A stretch of 28,071 nucleotides of DNA from Saprospiraceae bacterium (GTDB lineage Bacteria; Bacteroidota; Bacteroidia; Chitinophagales; Saprospiraceae): positions 1 to 28,071 of the forward strand of contig JADJNW010000027.1 of NCBI GenBank assembly GCA_016714085.1, written 5' to 3'. Both the position numbers and the translations under genes were made by a program. Shown piece after piece: positions 1-10,290 of this stretch (positions are counted from its first letter, which is position 1; the number at the start of each line of letters is the position of its first letter). The notes beneath the pieces were generated by a model, which was given only the letters and a program-made list of their open reading frames with translations, had not been told where the DNA came from and searched no databases.

Positions 1-2344
1 GAAGAAGTAACTCTATCAATTGCTCAAGGATTTCCAAACACATTATCCCACAGGGCAGCCCAATGGCAGGCATTGTTCATTCTTTTCAAGTATCTTCGTT
101 GTCGAATTGCTTTGGTCATTGGTACTGCGGACTTCTTACGGTGGCATCATGCGCACCGACGAAGCAAATCAAGTGCAACCCATGAAACGCCGCGGGTGGC
201 GTGGGTCACGACCTCTCGCATTATCCACGAAAGGCAGTCTGGTGATGAATAGCGCCCTAAGCTCGACAGGGATTGTGCCTTTCATCAACAGCTATTCCAA
301 CAGTACACGCGAAGTAGCGCAAGATGGACGCAGGGGCGCCTTGATGCTGTCGATTTCGATAAAACATCCTGGATGTCGAGGACTTTATAGATGCTAAAAT
401 GACATCAGGTAAAGTGACAAGGGAATGTTCCTGTGCGAATTGGACGATGCTTTTATGCAAGCCGTGCAGGAAAAGAAAACATACATTGCAGTATCCGATT
501 GATGCTGATAATCCAAAAATTTGTAAAAGGTACCTCGATGCAGCCGCGCTTTTGAATAAAATTATTCACAACGCTCTGGAAGTCAGCAGAGCCGGGCGTT
601 TTGTTCTGGGATGCATGTGTCATCCGTGAGTCGGTACCTGATTGCTACGCTGATCTTGGATTCAAGACTATTTCCACCAATCCTTGTGGCGAAATTCCAT
701 TACAACCCTATGATAGTTGTCGCTTGTTGGCGATTAATTTATTTAGCAGTTACGTCGAGCATCCATTTACGTAAGACGCTCTATTTTGATTTTGAAAAAT
801 TCGAGCAGCACGCGCAGTTGGCGCTTCGCATGATGGATGATATTGTGGACATGGAAATGGAGAAAATTGGAATGATTTTAGCAAAAGTAGATGAAGACCC
901 GGAAGAAGAAAAATATCCGTCGCAACGAGCGCTTGTTATGGCTCGTACCCCGCAAAAATGTCTGGAAGGGCGGCGTACCGGCGTAGGTGTACCACGGGCG
1001 TACGTGATATGCTGGCGGCTTTGGGGCTTACAACATGGTAGCGAAGAAGGAACTGATTTTGCAGTAAAAGTGCACAAAACATTGGTCGTCAATGCTTATC
1101 GAGCTTCCGTGAATTTGGCAAAGGAGCGGGTGGCATTTGAAATTTATGACGCTTCCCGCGAATGAACAATCCTTTCGTGCAGCGCATCCGGGAAGCTGAT
1201 TCAGCATTATATGAAGAAAACGATTAAACAGGCCGCAGAAATATTGCTATGCTGACCATTGCACCGACATGAACACGAGCATTCTAACGCAAACGACTTC
1301 AGGCATCGAGCCGGTTTTTATGGTGTCGTACAATTGCTGCCGCAAAGTAAATCCAAATGATAAGGATGTAAAGTGAGCTTTATAGATGTATAAGCTATGG
1401 TTGGGAAGAATATCATGTTTTTCATCATAAATTTATAAATTGCTAAAAGTAAATGGATTTTGATATGTAACCAGTAAAACGTGCTGATAATGAAGAACTT
1501 GAGAATATCATAAAACAATCTTTATATTATAAAGCCACTGCGAATGACGTGGATTGGGTACAAAAAGTAAAGATGCAGGGTGCGATTCAAAAATGGGTGG
1601 ATCATTCGATCAGCGTCACGGTCAACGTGCCAGAGGAGACGACCGAAGCAATGGTGAATCAGATTTATCAGACTGCCCGGGAAGCTGGAAGCAAGGGTTG
1701 CATGATTTACAGAGATGGTTCCTGCTCAGGTGCTCCTCGTCGCTGACTCCAAAGAAGAAAAACCAGATAGCAACGGTCACCTGGGGACGGAAACAATGCC
1801 GCCCAAAACGCCCGAAAGATTGGAAGCTGAGATTGTTCGATTCAAGAATAACAATGAAGATTGGCTCGCCGTTATGGGAGTGTGTGAAGGGCGACCTTAT
1901 CGAAATTTTCACGGGTCGTGCCGAAGATATTTTGCCGCCGGCGGAACACGTGACCTAAGGTTGGGATCCTGGCTGGGACGAAGATGGCGAAAAAGCGCTA
2001 CGATTTTCAATTTATGGATCGAGGGAAGGCTATCGTGTCACGATTGAAGGCTTGTCGCGTTCTCTTTTTAATAAAGAATACTGGAATTATGCCAAGCTGA
2101 TCTCTGGCGTGCTTAAGTTATGGAATGCCTTTAGACAAAGTGGTTGACTTGATTGATGGTTTGAATGTAGAAGAAGATTAGATCAGCACCTGGAAAAATG
2201 GCGTTGTTCCCGTGCCTTAAAGAAATTTATTCCGGATAGTACGGAATAAAAATCTCCTTGCCCGAGTTGCAGCGACCCCATGGCGTGATCTACAAAGAAG
2301 GCTGCTTGACTTTGAAGAGTCGCGGTTAGTTCGAATGTGGCTAA
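1..2344 (+). CDS. nrdJ: Adenosylcobalamin-dependent (class II) ribonucleotide reductase, 3' part, many frameshifts
   Basis: The class II reductase converts ribonucleotides to deoxyribonucleotides using coenzyme B12 and needs no oxygen. The gene is cut at its 5' side by the window edge. Joining frames gives a continuous family match: MKRRGGVGHDLSHIRPKG-like (around 180-235), GRRGALMLSISIKHPDVEDF (around 330-390), NPCGEIPLQPYDSCRL (around 680-730), LTIAPTGTTSILTQTTSGIE (around 1250-1310), WVDHSISVTVNVPEETTE (around 1590-1650), and a C-terminal zinc-ribbon-like CPSC...CLT...ECG stretch (about 2258-2341) before a TAA. At least ten frameshifts or stops are scattered through it, yet residues on both sides stay conserved; I infer sequencing indels rather than an old pseudogene. 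True decay is possible if reads confirm the breaks. Confidence 0.85.
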
Positions 2345-2553
2345 ATCCTTATAGCATAGGTACTTGAACTTGTCCCAAATGCCTAAAAATCAATAAAAAG
2401 ATTTCCGGACGCTGAAAGAAGCAATGTCCGTCCGAAAACTATTCCCCAAAATCACCTGAATTGAAATTCTTTTGACTTAATGCAAAGAAAGCCCGCTGTG
2501 CTTATTTTCAATGATAATTGTCACTGAGTACTCTGATTTTATCATTTATACCA
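2345..2553. other. Intergenic stretch, nothing recognised
   Basis: About 210 bases between the nrdJ stop and the next plausible start. A short CPKCLKINKK-like reading at about 2367-2400 could be extra nrdJ tail or chance. I see no RNA gene, strong hairpin or promoter motif I would defend. Confidence 0.4.
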
Positions 2554-3210
2554 ATGTTTTTAGATATATTTGAAAACAATAAAATCAAATTGCCATGAGA
2601 CCTAGAAAGATATTATGGAAATCACAAAGAAAAATTCCAGCAATTAAGAACAGTCTTTGATGAACTGGAAGTGCGTTGGACATTGGGCAAAGCAGAAGTT
2701 CTAAAGAGGTTTTTGAACGCGAAAAGAAAAAATACCAACCTATTTGTCAACACTAAAACTCGTTCAAAAAGCAAAAAAAGTGGCTGATGGACAAGTGGGA
2801 CGAGTTGCTTGGTAAGGTTTTGAATCACTGAAGACAGTTTAAGTGCAGAAACCGCGCTACTGATAAGGCTTTGTAGATGCTCGAAAAAGAAAAAATGCTT
2901 GCAGTATCTACCAAATGGAACATACCATGAAGGGAAGCCACGGTGACAGGGCGCTACTTCCGCGAACAATTGGATGCTTTCAAAGCAAGATTGGACCTTA
3001 TCGAATTCAGTTGGCTCAGCGAGTTTGACAACGCCGCAGAAGCAGAGAACCGCCGCAATGAGCTGAAAGAAAAGGTAAATGAAACCGAGAAAGAATGCAA
3101 AAGAGGAAGAAGAACAATAAGGTTGATGATTTTGTCAGTGAGATGTCCACTTCTTTTAGACCATTTGAAAAAAAAACCTTTCGGATTTGTTCGCAAATTA
3201 GTACGAAACA
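2554..3210 (+). CDS. Coiled-coil, phasin-like protein, frameshifted
   Basis: Reconstructed from ATG 2554 (MFLDIFENNKIKLP, then an in-frame TGA at 2596) through QLRTVFDELEVRWTLGKAEV, KKWLMDKWDELLGKVL, REQLDAFKARLDLIEFSW, and NAAEAENRRNELKEKVNE. The composition is charged and helical with strong coiled-coil character and no signal peptide or membrane segment. It may end at the TAA at 3118-3120, or continue through DDFVSEMSTSFRPFEKNL to about 3210. It lies directly upstream of an ABC1/UbiB kinase in the same direction, so the two may be co-transcribed. The phasin-like label rests only on the general helical pattern; I cannot name a family. At least three frame breaks or stops are present, as in the neighbours. 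Confidence 0.5.
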
Positions 3211-3368
3211 TCCGTGTAGAGTAGTACGGCGTAAAGCCATAATCACCCAGTTACTTCACCGGCTTGAAGAGGCGGCTTTTGGGAGTGTGCGCCACAGTTT
3301 GTTAAATCCTTTTGATCGTGTAAAAGCTGCCAATATCAAACCAACAATAGCCGCTCAGTCCGGGCGCT

Positions 3369-5021
3369 ATGAAACGCGTGATCAGGGGAGATTTGGTTAA
3401 ATATGGTTTTGAGATATCATTTCGCATCCACATTCAATCGCGCTTCTCGCCAACGTCAAAAAATGGGTTCCAATCCGCGGAAGGTCGTCCGGTATTTGCT
3501 TACACCCGCTAACGGACGCGAATGCATGGTTTGTGAAGAATTAGGTACAACCTTTACCTTCAAATTCGCCCAAATTACGCTAATCGCCCTGACTTGTTGC
3601 CCGAAGAGCTTATTTCAGAATTGGGAAAATTCCACGATCACGCACCTGCCGTGCCGGAAGCGGACATCCAGGGGAAGTATCTTAAAAGAGTTTCAAAAAC
3701 CGCCAGAAGAATTATTTGAACATTTTGATTATCAGCCGATTGCAGCTGCTTCGATGGCGCAGGTACACCGCGCACGACTCATCGGAGGCAAGGAAGTGGT
3801 ACTAAAATTCAACGCCCGGGAATTCGGGACACGGTTGAATTAGACATTCAGATTTAAAACAATTATGAACCTCATTGAAACCTCCCACCGCATGCAGCCT
3901 TTCAGCCAAAAGAATTGGTTTGTAATGTTTGAAACCAGCATCCGCATGAAACTTCCGCTTTACCGTAGAAGCCGCGAATCTGGCGCGTTTTCAGGAGAAT
4001 TTAAGTTGAATCAAGATATTTACGTCTCCCCGATTGGTATCCAGAATTTACAACCGACCGCATCTTATGCTTTGGAATTTATTGATGGCATCAAAATAAC
4101 CGACCTGGAAGCGATGAAAGCCATGGTATGATTCTACCCGGCTTTGCTTTTAAAGGCATTAATTTTGCCCACGAAACAGGTCTTTGAACATGGCTTTTCC
4201 ACGCTTGGATCCGCATCCCGGCATATTTTTATCCTGCCCGACAAGCGCGTTTGCTTTGTGGATTTTTGGTATGATGGCGTTATTCTCGACAATGTATAAA
4301 GAATTGATGTCCAATCTTTGTTGACCATTGCCGAGCAAGACGTAGATGGTTTGAAAAAAGCGCTTTTGAAATTTACAAAGGAAGAGAAATTTTGAAGATG
4401 ATAAAGATTTGGAATATGATATTGTAGAATTTTTGTCTTCCTATTCGGAAATGTCTATCGATCAAATCGAAGGCGCGGAAGTGATGGAGGCTTGAATCGA
4501 ATGTTTTTCAAATACAAATCCGCGTTCCTCCTAATTTATTGCTCTTGCTCAAAGCGCTTATCATTATTGAGGGCGTGGGGCTTATGCTTGATCCAAGATA
4601 TAATATCATCAAGAATATTGAGCCTTACGTGTGCCGCTTGCTCGGCAAAAAAATACAACCCTCAGAAAATCACCAAAAGCGTCGTGGAAAGCCCTTGGCG
4701 ATCTCACGCGCATGGCGGTCAGCCTGCCGGAAGATGTAGAGCAACCATCGTCCACAAGCTGCACGCGAAGGCAAGCTCCAAATCGAATTTGAACACAAAG
4801 GCTTGGAAGCATTATACCATAAAAATAGAAACCGTTTCCAATCGGATTGCTTTTTACTTTATTACTTACTGCGCTTATTATCGGCTCTTCCTTGATCGTC
4901 ATTGCCGACATTCCGCCCCACGTCAATCATGTGCCAGTGCTGGGTTTTGTTGGGTTTCTTATTGCTGGATTACGGCTTTGCGCCCCTGATTATTTCCAAT
5001 TTGCGACATGGAAATTTTTGA
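3369..5021 (+). CDS. ABC1/UbiB (AarF)-family atypical kinase, frameshifted
   Basis: Members of this family are membrane-associated protein-kinase-like proteins; UbiB/Coq8 homologues support quinone biosynthesis. Joining frames gives the hallmark motifs in order: KYGFEDIISHP (about 3400), CEELGTTFIKFAQIL (KxGQ-like region, about 3530-3585), the Ala-rich AAASMAQVHRA nucleotide loop (about 3745-3775), VVLKIQRPGI-like (about 3800), LEFIDGIKITDLEAM (about 4075-4115), GFFHADPHPGNIF catalytic segment (about 4190-4230), VDFGMMG metal-binding DFG (about 4258-4280), and two C-terminal hydrophobic helices (about 4840-4985) before TGA 5019-5021. ATG 3369 (MKRVIRGDLVKYGFED) is a good start, though the real one could lie 50-100 bases upstream. 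There are numerous single-base breaks. It is convergent with tex, about 24 bases apart. Confidence 0.85.
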
Positions 5022-5044
5022 GCATAAAATCACTCCTTCCATAC

Positions 5045-7214
5045 TCAATTACGCGTTTTCCTTTCAATGTCCACTTCTACTACACGTACGGTTACTTTTT
5101 GTCCTAATTTCAATACTTCCCGCAGGGTCTTTGATAAATCGATTGGTAATTTGCGAAATGTGCCAAGCCATTTTCTTTGATGCCAATATCCACGAATGCG
5201 CCGAATTTGGCGAGGTTCGTCACGATGCCGGCAGCCACATCCGGGTTTTAAATCGCTGATTTCCCGAACACTATCATCAAAAGCAAATACCTCGGCTTGT
5301 CCGCGCGGGTCAAGCCCTGGCTTCGCCAATTCTTTGAGAATATCTTGCAGGGTTGGTAAGCCGACTTTATCTGTCACATATTTTTTAATATCAATCTGCT
5401 GACGAGTTATATTATTTTTTATTAAAGCCTCGACCGATTCATTTACATCTTTAGCCATTTTATTTACAATATAATAACTTTCCGGGTGTACCGCGCTGTT
5501 ATCTAATGGATTAGCTGTGTTTGGGATTCTTAAAAAACCTGCTGATTGTTCAAAAGCTTTCGCGCCCAAACCTTTCACTTGCATCAAATCCTTTCGAGAT
5601 TGAAACTTACCGTTTTCTTTTCGATACAAAATGATATTTTCCGCCATTTTCGGACCAATACCGGAGATATATTGCAGTAAATGTTTACTTGCTGTATTCA
5701 AATTTACGCCCACCTGATTCACGGCAGAAATCACCACCTGGTCGAGGCTTTCTTTCAATTTCGTTTGATCTACATCGTGCTGATACTGACCTACACCAAT
5801 GGATTTTGGATCAATTTTCACCAATTCCGCCAATGGATCCATCAAGCGCCGACCAATGGAAATTGCGCCGCGCACGGTCAAATCCAGGTCGGGAAATTCC
5901 TCTCGTGCTACATCCGACGCTGAGTAGATCGAAGCACCTGCTTCGCTTACGACGAAAATATCCACAGCCTCCTAAATCCCTCCAAAGGAGGGACTTCCGC
6001 GACGTAAGCTTCCCCCCTTAGGGGGGACGAGAGGGGGGCGACTGCTTTGCGAATGAAATCATCCGTCTCGCGGCTCGCCGTGCCATTGCCAATGGCGATT
6101 GCCTGGATTTTATATTTAGCAACCAAATCCTGAATGATTTCAGCAGATTCCAATACACGCGACTGCGGCGGATGGGGATAGATAGTAGTGTAATTCAATA
6201 AATTACCTTGCTCATCCAGGCAAGCGACCTTACAGCCAGTTCTAAAACCAGGATCAAGCGCTAAGGTACGCTTCGGACCAAGCGGTGCTGCCAGCAATAA
6301 TTGTCGAAGATTCTCTGCGAAAACCTTGATCGCTTCCCTCGTCCGCTTTCTCCTTGGCTTTGTTGCGAAATTCGATTTCCAGCGAAGGCGACATCAATCT
6401 TTTATAAGCATCTTTCACCGCCAAAACGACTTGATCGGCGCAGGAATTATTACCTTTACAAACTGGCGCTCCAATCTTTCCAGGGCTTGCTCTTCTTCAA
6501 TGTCAATGTTCACCCTCAAAAAAACCTTCCTTCCTCGGCACGCAGAATCGCCAGCAAACGGTGGCTCGGAACGTGTTTCAAAGGCTCGTTATATTCAAAA
6601 TACTCGCGGTACTTGGCAGCTTCTTCTTGTTTGGTCAAAACACTTTCGAGCCAATACTTGCGCTACGCTCAAAGATTCGACGCACGCTATTCCGAGCGTT
6701 CGCATCTTCATTCACCCACTCGGCGATGATGTCGCGCGCACCAGCCAGAGCCGTTTCTACGTCAGGCACTTCATCGGTAAGGAATTGTTCGGCGCGCAGC
6801 TCGATGTCGCGCTCGCGTTGTTCGAGCATAATGGTAGCCAAAGGCTCTAAGCCGAGTTCTTTTGCTTTGGTGGCGCGGGTTTTGCGCTTGGGCTTGTAAG
6901 GCAAATACAAATCTTCTAACTCCGTAGTGTCCCAGCAATTTTTGATCTTTGATTCTAATTCAGGGGGTGAGTTTCTCCTGATCAGCAATACTTTTGAGAA
7001 CGGTTTCCTTGCGTTTGATGAGCGTATCCAAACGCTTCATCTCGGCATCAATAGCAGCCACTTGCGTTTCATCCAGGCTACCCGTTGCCTCTTTGCGATA
7101 GCGTGAAATAAAAGGAATCGTAGCGCCATCTTCCAGTAATTCCATCGTAGCAACTACCTGCCGCTTGCCAATCGCCAGCGCATCGCTGATCAGTTGGGTG
7201 ATCGTATCGGTCAT
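5045..7214 (-). CDS. tex: Tex-family S1 RNA-binding transcription accessory protein, frameshifted
   Basis: Tex is a conserved cytoplasmic nucleic-acid-binding protein with helical N-terminal repeats, an RNase H-like (YqgF) fold, helix-hairpin-helix motifs and a C-terminal S1 domain. From ATG 7214: MTDTITQLISDALAI, IPFISRYRKEATGSLDE, LEDLYLPYKPKRKTRATKAK, then LALDPGFRTGCKVACLDEQG (YqgF fold, about 6270-6210), IAIGNGTASRETDDFIRKAV, FVVSEAGASIYSASDVAREE, AISIGRRLMDPLAELVKIDP, LQYISGIGPKMAENII (HhH) and KFGAFVDIGIKENGL-like plus RVVEVDIERK (S1). Frames break around 6970, 6640-6300, 5955, 5240 and 5050, so the exact stop (5020-5045) is uncertain. The 5955-6045 break coincides with an inserted palindromic repeat. 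Length of about 720 residues fits the family. Confidence 0.9.
5968..6040. repeat. Palindromic (REP-like) repeat inserted inside tex
   Basis: Two perfect short hairpins sit here: CCCTCC-AAA-GGAGGG at 5978-5992 and CCCCCC-TTA-GGGGGG at 6012-6026, followed by a further GAGGGGGGCG run. The stretch interrupts tex between FIRKAV and DIFVVSEAG, where the family normally has only about eight residues, adding about 23 residues (read as PLSSPLRGEAYVAEVPPLEG). Repeats of this G/C-run type are scattered in many Bacteroidota genomes, usually between genes; that is recollection, not a search. The reading frame is off by one across it, which one miscalled base in a six-base homopolymer would repair. Confidence 0.7.
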
Positions 7215-7240
7215 TGGTCAACATTTTTTTGAAAGGGAAA

Positions 7241-7248
7241 CAAAGATA
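7241..7248 (-). promoter_or_regulatory. Candidate -7 box for tex
   Basis: On the minus strand this reads TATCTTTG, matching the Bacteroidota -7 consensus TAnnTTTG, 27 bases upstream of the tex ATG. I could not find a convincing -33 TTTG at the right distance. Confidence 0.45.
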
Positions 7249-7325
7249 CGAAAAGGAGAAGATTAAAATGGCAGGTATTTATGTTTGTTGGACGTTAGGC
7301 TACTTTATAAACCAATTCATCAATA

Positions 7326-7572
7326 TTAGCCACCTCGGTTCCTTTTCATCCAGAGTTCATATTCACTTAAATCAATCGCATCGTTCCAAATCACCCCTAG
7401 CCGCCGCTCTACTTGCGCGGTATTGAATAGCGTTTCATCTTTTAACGCTGAAAAGCGGGCGTTTGTAATCGGTCTTTAAAGAATAAACTTTGATAATACC
7501 ATTGTCAAAAATAACAAAGAGACGATAGTCAAGAAGCGGTTCTATATATTTGATAGTTGGGTAGGTTTTCAT
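7326..7572 (-). CDS. DUF2442 domain protein, one frameshift
   Basis: From ATG 7572 it reads MKTYPTIKYIEPLLDYRLFV, FDNGIIKVYSLKTDY, then after a one-base shift near 7440 LFSALKDETLFNTAQVERR and LGVIWNDAIDLSEYELW, ending at TAA 7326. This is the complete DUF2442 pattern (small beta-rich domain, about 82 residues, with the typical DLSEYELW-like end). DUF2442 proteins often accompany DUF4160 partners in putative toxin-antitoxin-like pairs; no DUF4160 gene is visible upstream here. The longer reading that begins at 7641 with MLIFGVIKAGVH does not resemble the family, so I prefer the start at 7572. Function unknown. Confidence 0.75.
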
Positions 7573-7621
7573 AATAATTCCCCGATTCGACCGATAATTG
7601 GCAGGATGCACGCCAGCTTTA

Positions 7622-7922
7622 ATAACTCCAAAAATAAGCATTCTGAATACCTAGAACAACCAGTAGGCTTGTTTTTGTTCCTGCATTGATGATTTGGTTA
7701 TACCCGATGTACCGACCTTTGAGAGGCATGGTAGGTATGCTTTGTTCACTTCTGTTTTCTTTTTTATTACTTTTTTCCGAATAAATTTGACCAAAATCCG
7801 CCTTTCTTTTTAAGTTTTTTTCATCTGGCTTGTTTTGATTATTAGTTTGTCTTTGGTTCGAGAAGTTTTTCTTTCTTCTCAGGCATTGGTACTTCATTCA
7901 AATCGGTCAAATCATTCGTCAT
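7622..7922 (-). CDS. Hypothetical protein, lysine-rich, uncertain end
   Basis: ATG 7922 overlaps the TGA of the upstream gene (ATGA arrangement), suggesting translational coupling. It reads MTNDLTDLNEVPMPEKKEKL and, after a likely one-base error near 7845, NNQNKPDEKNLKRKADFGQI and on to a stop at 7622. The sequence is rich in Lys, Asn and Glu and looks partly disordered. I recognise no family. The C-terminal half is unsure, because another frame also stays open there. Confidence 0.35.
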
Positions 7923-8532
7923 CTTTTGATTCCCGAATACATTGAACTGCCATTGGCATTAAAGGTTCTGTCGGTTCTAAGCTGAAAAATTCCGTTATTC
8001 TTATTTAATCCGATTGGAAAGTTTGTTCTATCAATCAATCTTTTCATTTAAAGCAGGGAGAATTTCTGATTGAAGTTTCTGATTTAGGCTCTCTCTTGCT
8101 TTGCCGATTATTTGCTCTTCTACATTCTGCTCTCCTAATTTCAACACTGCTCGGCTGAAAAATCAATTCCTTTGTATGGTATATGAAGAAGAAAAATTTG
8201 AGTGATCCCTTCTTGTTTATAGACATCTAATACTTTGAAATAGCTACTACAATTTATCGAATGGAAGCCCCATTTTTCAGTTGCTGGATTTACTCGAAAC
8301 AATGGCGCTGCTTTACTTGAAGCAAAAATAAACCTACAATTCGTCGTTGGTTTTCCTGCATAATTTGACACATCAACAAAAGTTTGGGAGCGAAATATTT
8401 TGTTTACTTGTATTTATTAATAATCGCTTGATTTAAATTTGAATCTCGGTAGTACATAGTCAATCCAGGTAAAGTCCAATTGATAATTTCTTCAATTCTT
8501 TCAAGCGGTTTATTGTCTTTTTCGTTTATCAT
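7919..8532 (-). CDS. Hypothetical protein of accessory island, frameshifted
   Basis: From ATG 8532: MINEKDNKPLERIEEIINW, LPGLTMYYRDSNLNQAIINK, then in another frame FVDVSNYAGKPTTNCRFIFA, WGFHSINCSSYFKVLDVYKQ, GITQIFLLHIPYKGIDFF, then LKLGEQNVEEQIIGKARESL and LQSEILPALNEK, then IGLNKNNGIFQL and a final SGIKR before TGA 7919. About 204 residues, at least four frame breaks. It is soluble, with no signal peptide. I do not recognise the family. A hairpin element (8554-8619) lies about 22 bases upstream, as for the other island genes, which suggests it arrived as a cassette-like unit. Confidence 0.5.
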
Positions 8533-8553
8533 TTATTTTTCTTTTTTAATGGA

Positions 8554-8619
8554 GGCTAACGGTTGCATAGCCAAGAAACGACGTTTAGAAGGCTTGTCGG
8601 TTATGCAACCGTTAACGGT
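8554..8619. repeat. attC-like hairpin element E1
   Basis: A 13-bp perfect inverted repeat, TAACGGTTGCATA at 8557-8569 and its complement at 8602-8614, encloses an inner AAACG-A-CGTTT hairpin. The outer boxes read GGCTAACGG and GTTAACGG. It lies just upstream of the hypothetical gene starting at 8532 (minus), whose 5' leader reads CCGTTAGCCTCCATTAAAAA. Size and shape resemble an integron attC site, but the boxes are not canonical RYYYAAC/GTTRRRY. Confidence 0.6.
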
Positions 8620-8803
8620 AGATTCGTTTCATTTCAGAGTAATGGATTAGATTTCTATTTGTTACCAAACTTGACTAACCCCAAACGCCTAACAGCCATA
8701 GTCCCAAAGCAAGCGCCAGAAAATTTCCAGATTATAATACAGGGCTTGGGCAGTTATAAGGGATGGGACAGATAATATAAAGCCAATCCTACCCACCAGG
8801 GCG
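8615..8803. other. Short non-genic spacer
   Basis: About 190 bases between hairpin E1 and the stop of the membrane-protein gene. A short plus-strand reading (NGLDFYLLPNLTNPKR) exists, but its start codon lies in hairpin E1, and I see no sign that it is a gene. Confidence 0.35.
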
Positions 8804-9280
8804 CTATTTTTTTCTCATTATCGCTACACCTGCAATAATCCGAGGCGAACATAAAGCAAAATTATATAGCAATAGTCCCGACAACCAAATTAAAGAAGCT
8901 TCCGATTCAAATCCATCATTTATCGCCTTCGGGTCTATCCCCTGAAGCCACCAAGCCTGCAGCTAAAGCTCGAAACCAGAAATAAAGGCAATAAAGGCTG
9001 TACCCAAAACACCCAGTACCGTTACCACGATTCCTGTGTTGGGAGATCGCTCTACGATTTTCTGTCCAATGAAAATGAAAGTGCCTACAAAAAATGGAAC
9101 GCCAATCGACATAATCATACCTTCACGTATGAACTGACCCAGTAAAGTTCTCCTGGTAGCGTCCCAATTCCAAATGCTCGTACTACCGATGCAATAAAAA
9201 AGCATAATGGCGCAACTATCGCCAGCATGGGCAATCGCTTTTAAAAGTGCTTACCCATTTGTCATTTTGATTCTCCATTT
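8804..9280 (-). CDS. Small multi-pass membrane protein, frameshifted
   Basis: From ATG 9280: MENQNDKWVSTFK, then AIAHAGDSCAIMLFYCIGST after a shift near 9235, GMIMSIGVPFFVGTFIFIG, GIVVTVLGVLGTAFIAFISG, an in-frame TAG at about 8965, then LQAWWLQGIDPKAINDGFES and SLIWLSGLLLYNFALCSPRI, with a stop at 8804. About 158 residues with three or four hydrophobic helices, so it is probably an inner-membrane protein. No family recognised. It sits between hairpins E1 and E2, and its leader (AAACCGTTAGCGGTAATTAG) matches the leader of the reductase gene at 11100 closely. The stop and the frameshift are more likely errors than recoding. Confidence 0.55.
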
Positions 9281-9320
9281 TGTTTTGTTTTAAATTATTT
9301 ATTCCTGTTTCTTCTAATTA

Positions 9321-9386
9321 CCGCTAACGGTTTGTGTAGCTGGCGTGGCGGCGCATAGCCGCCATGAACAGCTACACTTTGTTCGC
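9321..9386. repeat. attC-like hairpin element E2
   Basis: Nested inverted repeats: GTGTAGCTG at 9334-9342 pairs with CAGCTACAC at 9369-9377, and inside it TGGCGGC pairs with GCCGCCA. The outer boxes are CCGCTAACGG (left) and GTTCGC (right). The element lies between the stop of the DUF2726 gene and the leader of the membrane-protein gene, both on the minus strand. Confidence 0.6.
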
Positions 9387-9402
9387 TTCTCGCCTTCTTT
9401 TT

Positions 9403-10262
9403 TTATTCTTTATTTTCTATCAACGACCTCACTTCTTTAACCAACTCGATAAATTCTTCTTCGTCGATTTTTGATTTTGCTTATCTCTTATTCGAAACAA
9501 TTTCAATCCCGCAATCGAGAATATGTTGTCTTTCATTTCATCTTTTCCTTTTGCACCTTCTTCGTCATGCCCAAACGCTATCAATTCAAAAAAATAAATT
9601 GGTTCATACTGATTGAATGGTTCAAAAACCACTAAATCTACCGATGCTTTGAAAAAGAAATTCTTTTTCATTTTGGGATAATCGTTCTTTCACTTTTTGG
9701 TAATCAATCAGACTGCTCAATGCGACATTTGGATAAATCTGATAAGTGTCGAATATTCTCTTAAATGCAAGAAACATCTTTTGTTCTTCTTTCGACTTAA
9801 ACAACGAAATCCTACAATCTTCTTCTTGAATTTGATTGTTGTGAGTTAGTTTTATATACCCACTTTGGGTGTGTTCAACCTCTTTCGGTTGGCTTGCCTC
9901 AAATTTTTCAATTATTGGTTGAGCAAATTCTTCTTCGGATATTGCTTTGCATATTGATACGCCCTTTTCAAATTTTCACCGCTTAATCTTATCAATATTT
10001 CAATCAACTCTTTGTGTTGGACATCTTCCATTTGAAAAACTTTCCTGCGTGTATCATATTTATTTTTCGAGAATAAATATGAACTCTTCATCTGATTTTT
10101 CTTTTCCTTTCGATACCCGTAATATTTCTGTCACCGAAATCTTAGCGGCATGTTTAAATTTTGGTCAGATTTTATTGCTTCTTTTTCACGATGAAGTAAA
10201 TCAATCAATTTTCCATATTCCTCCTCACTTAACCATTTATAAACTTCTTCTTGATTTATCAT
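9403..10262 (-). CDS. DUF2726-like (possible PD-(D/E)XK fold) protein, frameshifted
   Basis: From ATG 10262: MINQEEVYKWLSEEEYGKLI, DLLHREKEAIKSDQNL, ISVTEILRVSKGKEKSDEE, then LIEILIRLSGENLKRAYQY, FKSKEEQKMFLAFKRIFDTY, IYPNVALSSLIDYQKVKERL, FFFKASVDLVVFEPFNQYEP, IYFFELIAFGHDEEGAKGKD, NIFSIAGLKLFRIRDKQNQK, with a stop at 9403. The C-terminal half has the DUF2726 layout: ageing-core 'valls..', a DxVVF strand, an FEL(I) strand, and a final LxLFRI strand. DUF2726 is thought to adopt a restriction-endonuclease-like fold, but the usual acidic ELDG-type motif reads FELIAFGHDEE here. About 286 residues, six or more frame breaks. The N-terminal part is helical and unfamiliar. Confidence 0.55.
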
Positions 10263-10290
10263 CGGTTTGTTTTTTTTCTTTTTGGTGGAA

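Noticed and set aside
2554..3210. Stop-codon recoding (in-frame TGA or TAG in otherwise conserved genes, also in the membrane protein at about 8965)
   Set aside because: These stops lie in genes that also have random frameshifts, and intact genes in the window use all three stops normally. Base errors are simpler.
5681..6021. Plus-strand reading frames across tex and across other conserved minus-strand genes
   Set aside because: They lie opposite strongly conserved protein motifs and look like antisense shadows.
7570..7641. Longer DUF2442 start at 7641 (MLIFGVIKAGVH)
   Set aside because: The extra residues do not resemble the family, and the internal ATG at 7572 matches the normal N-terminus.
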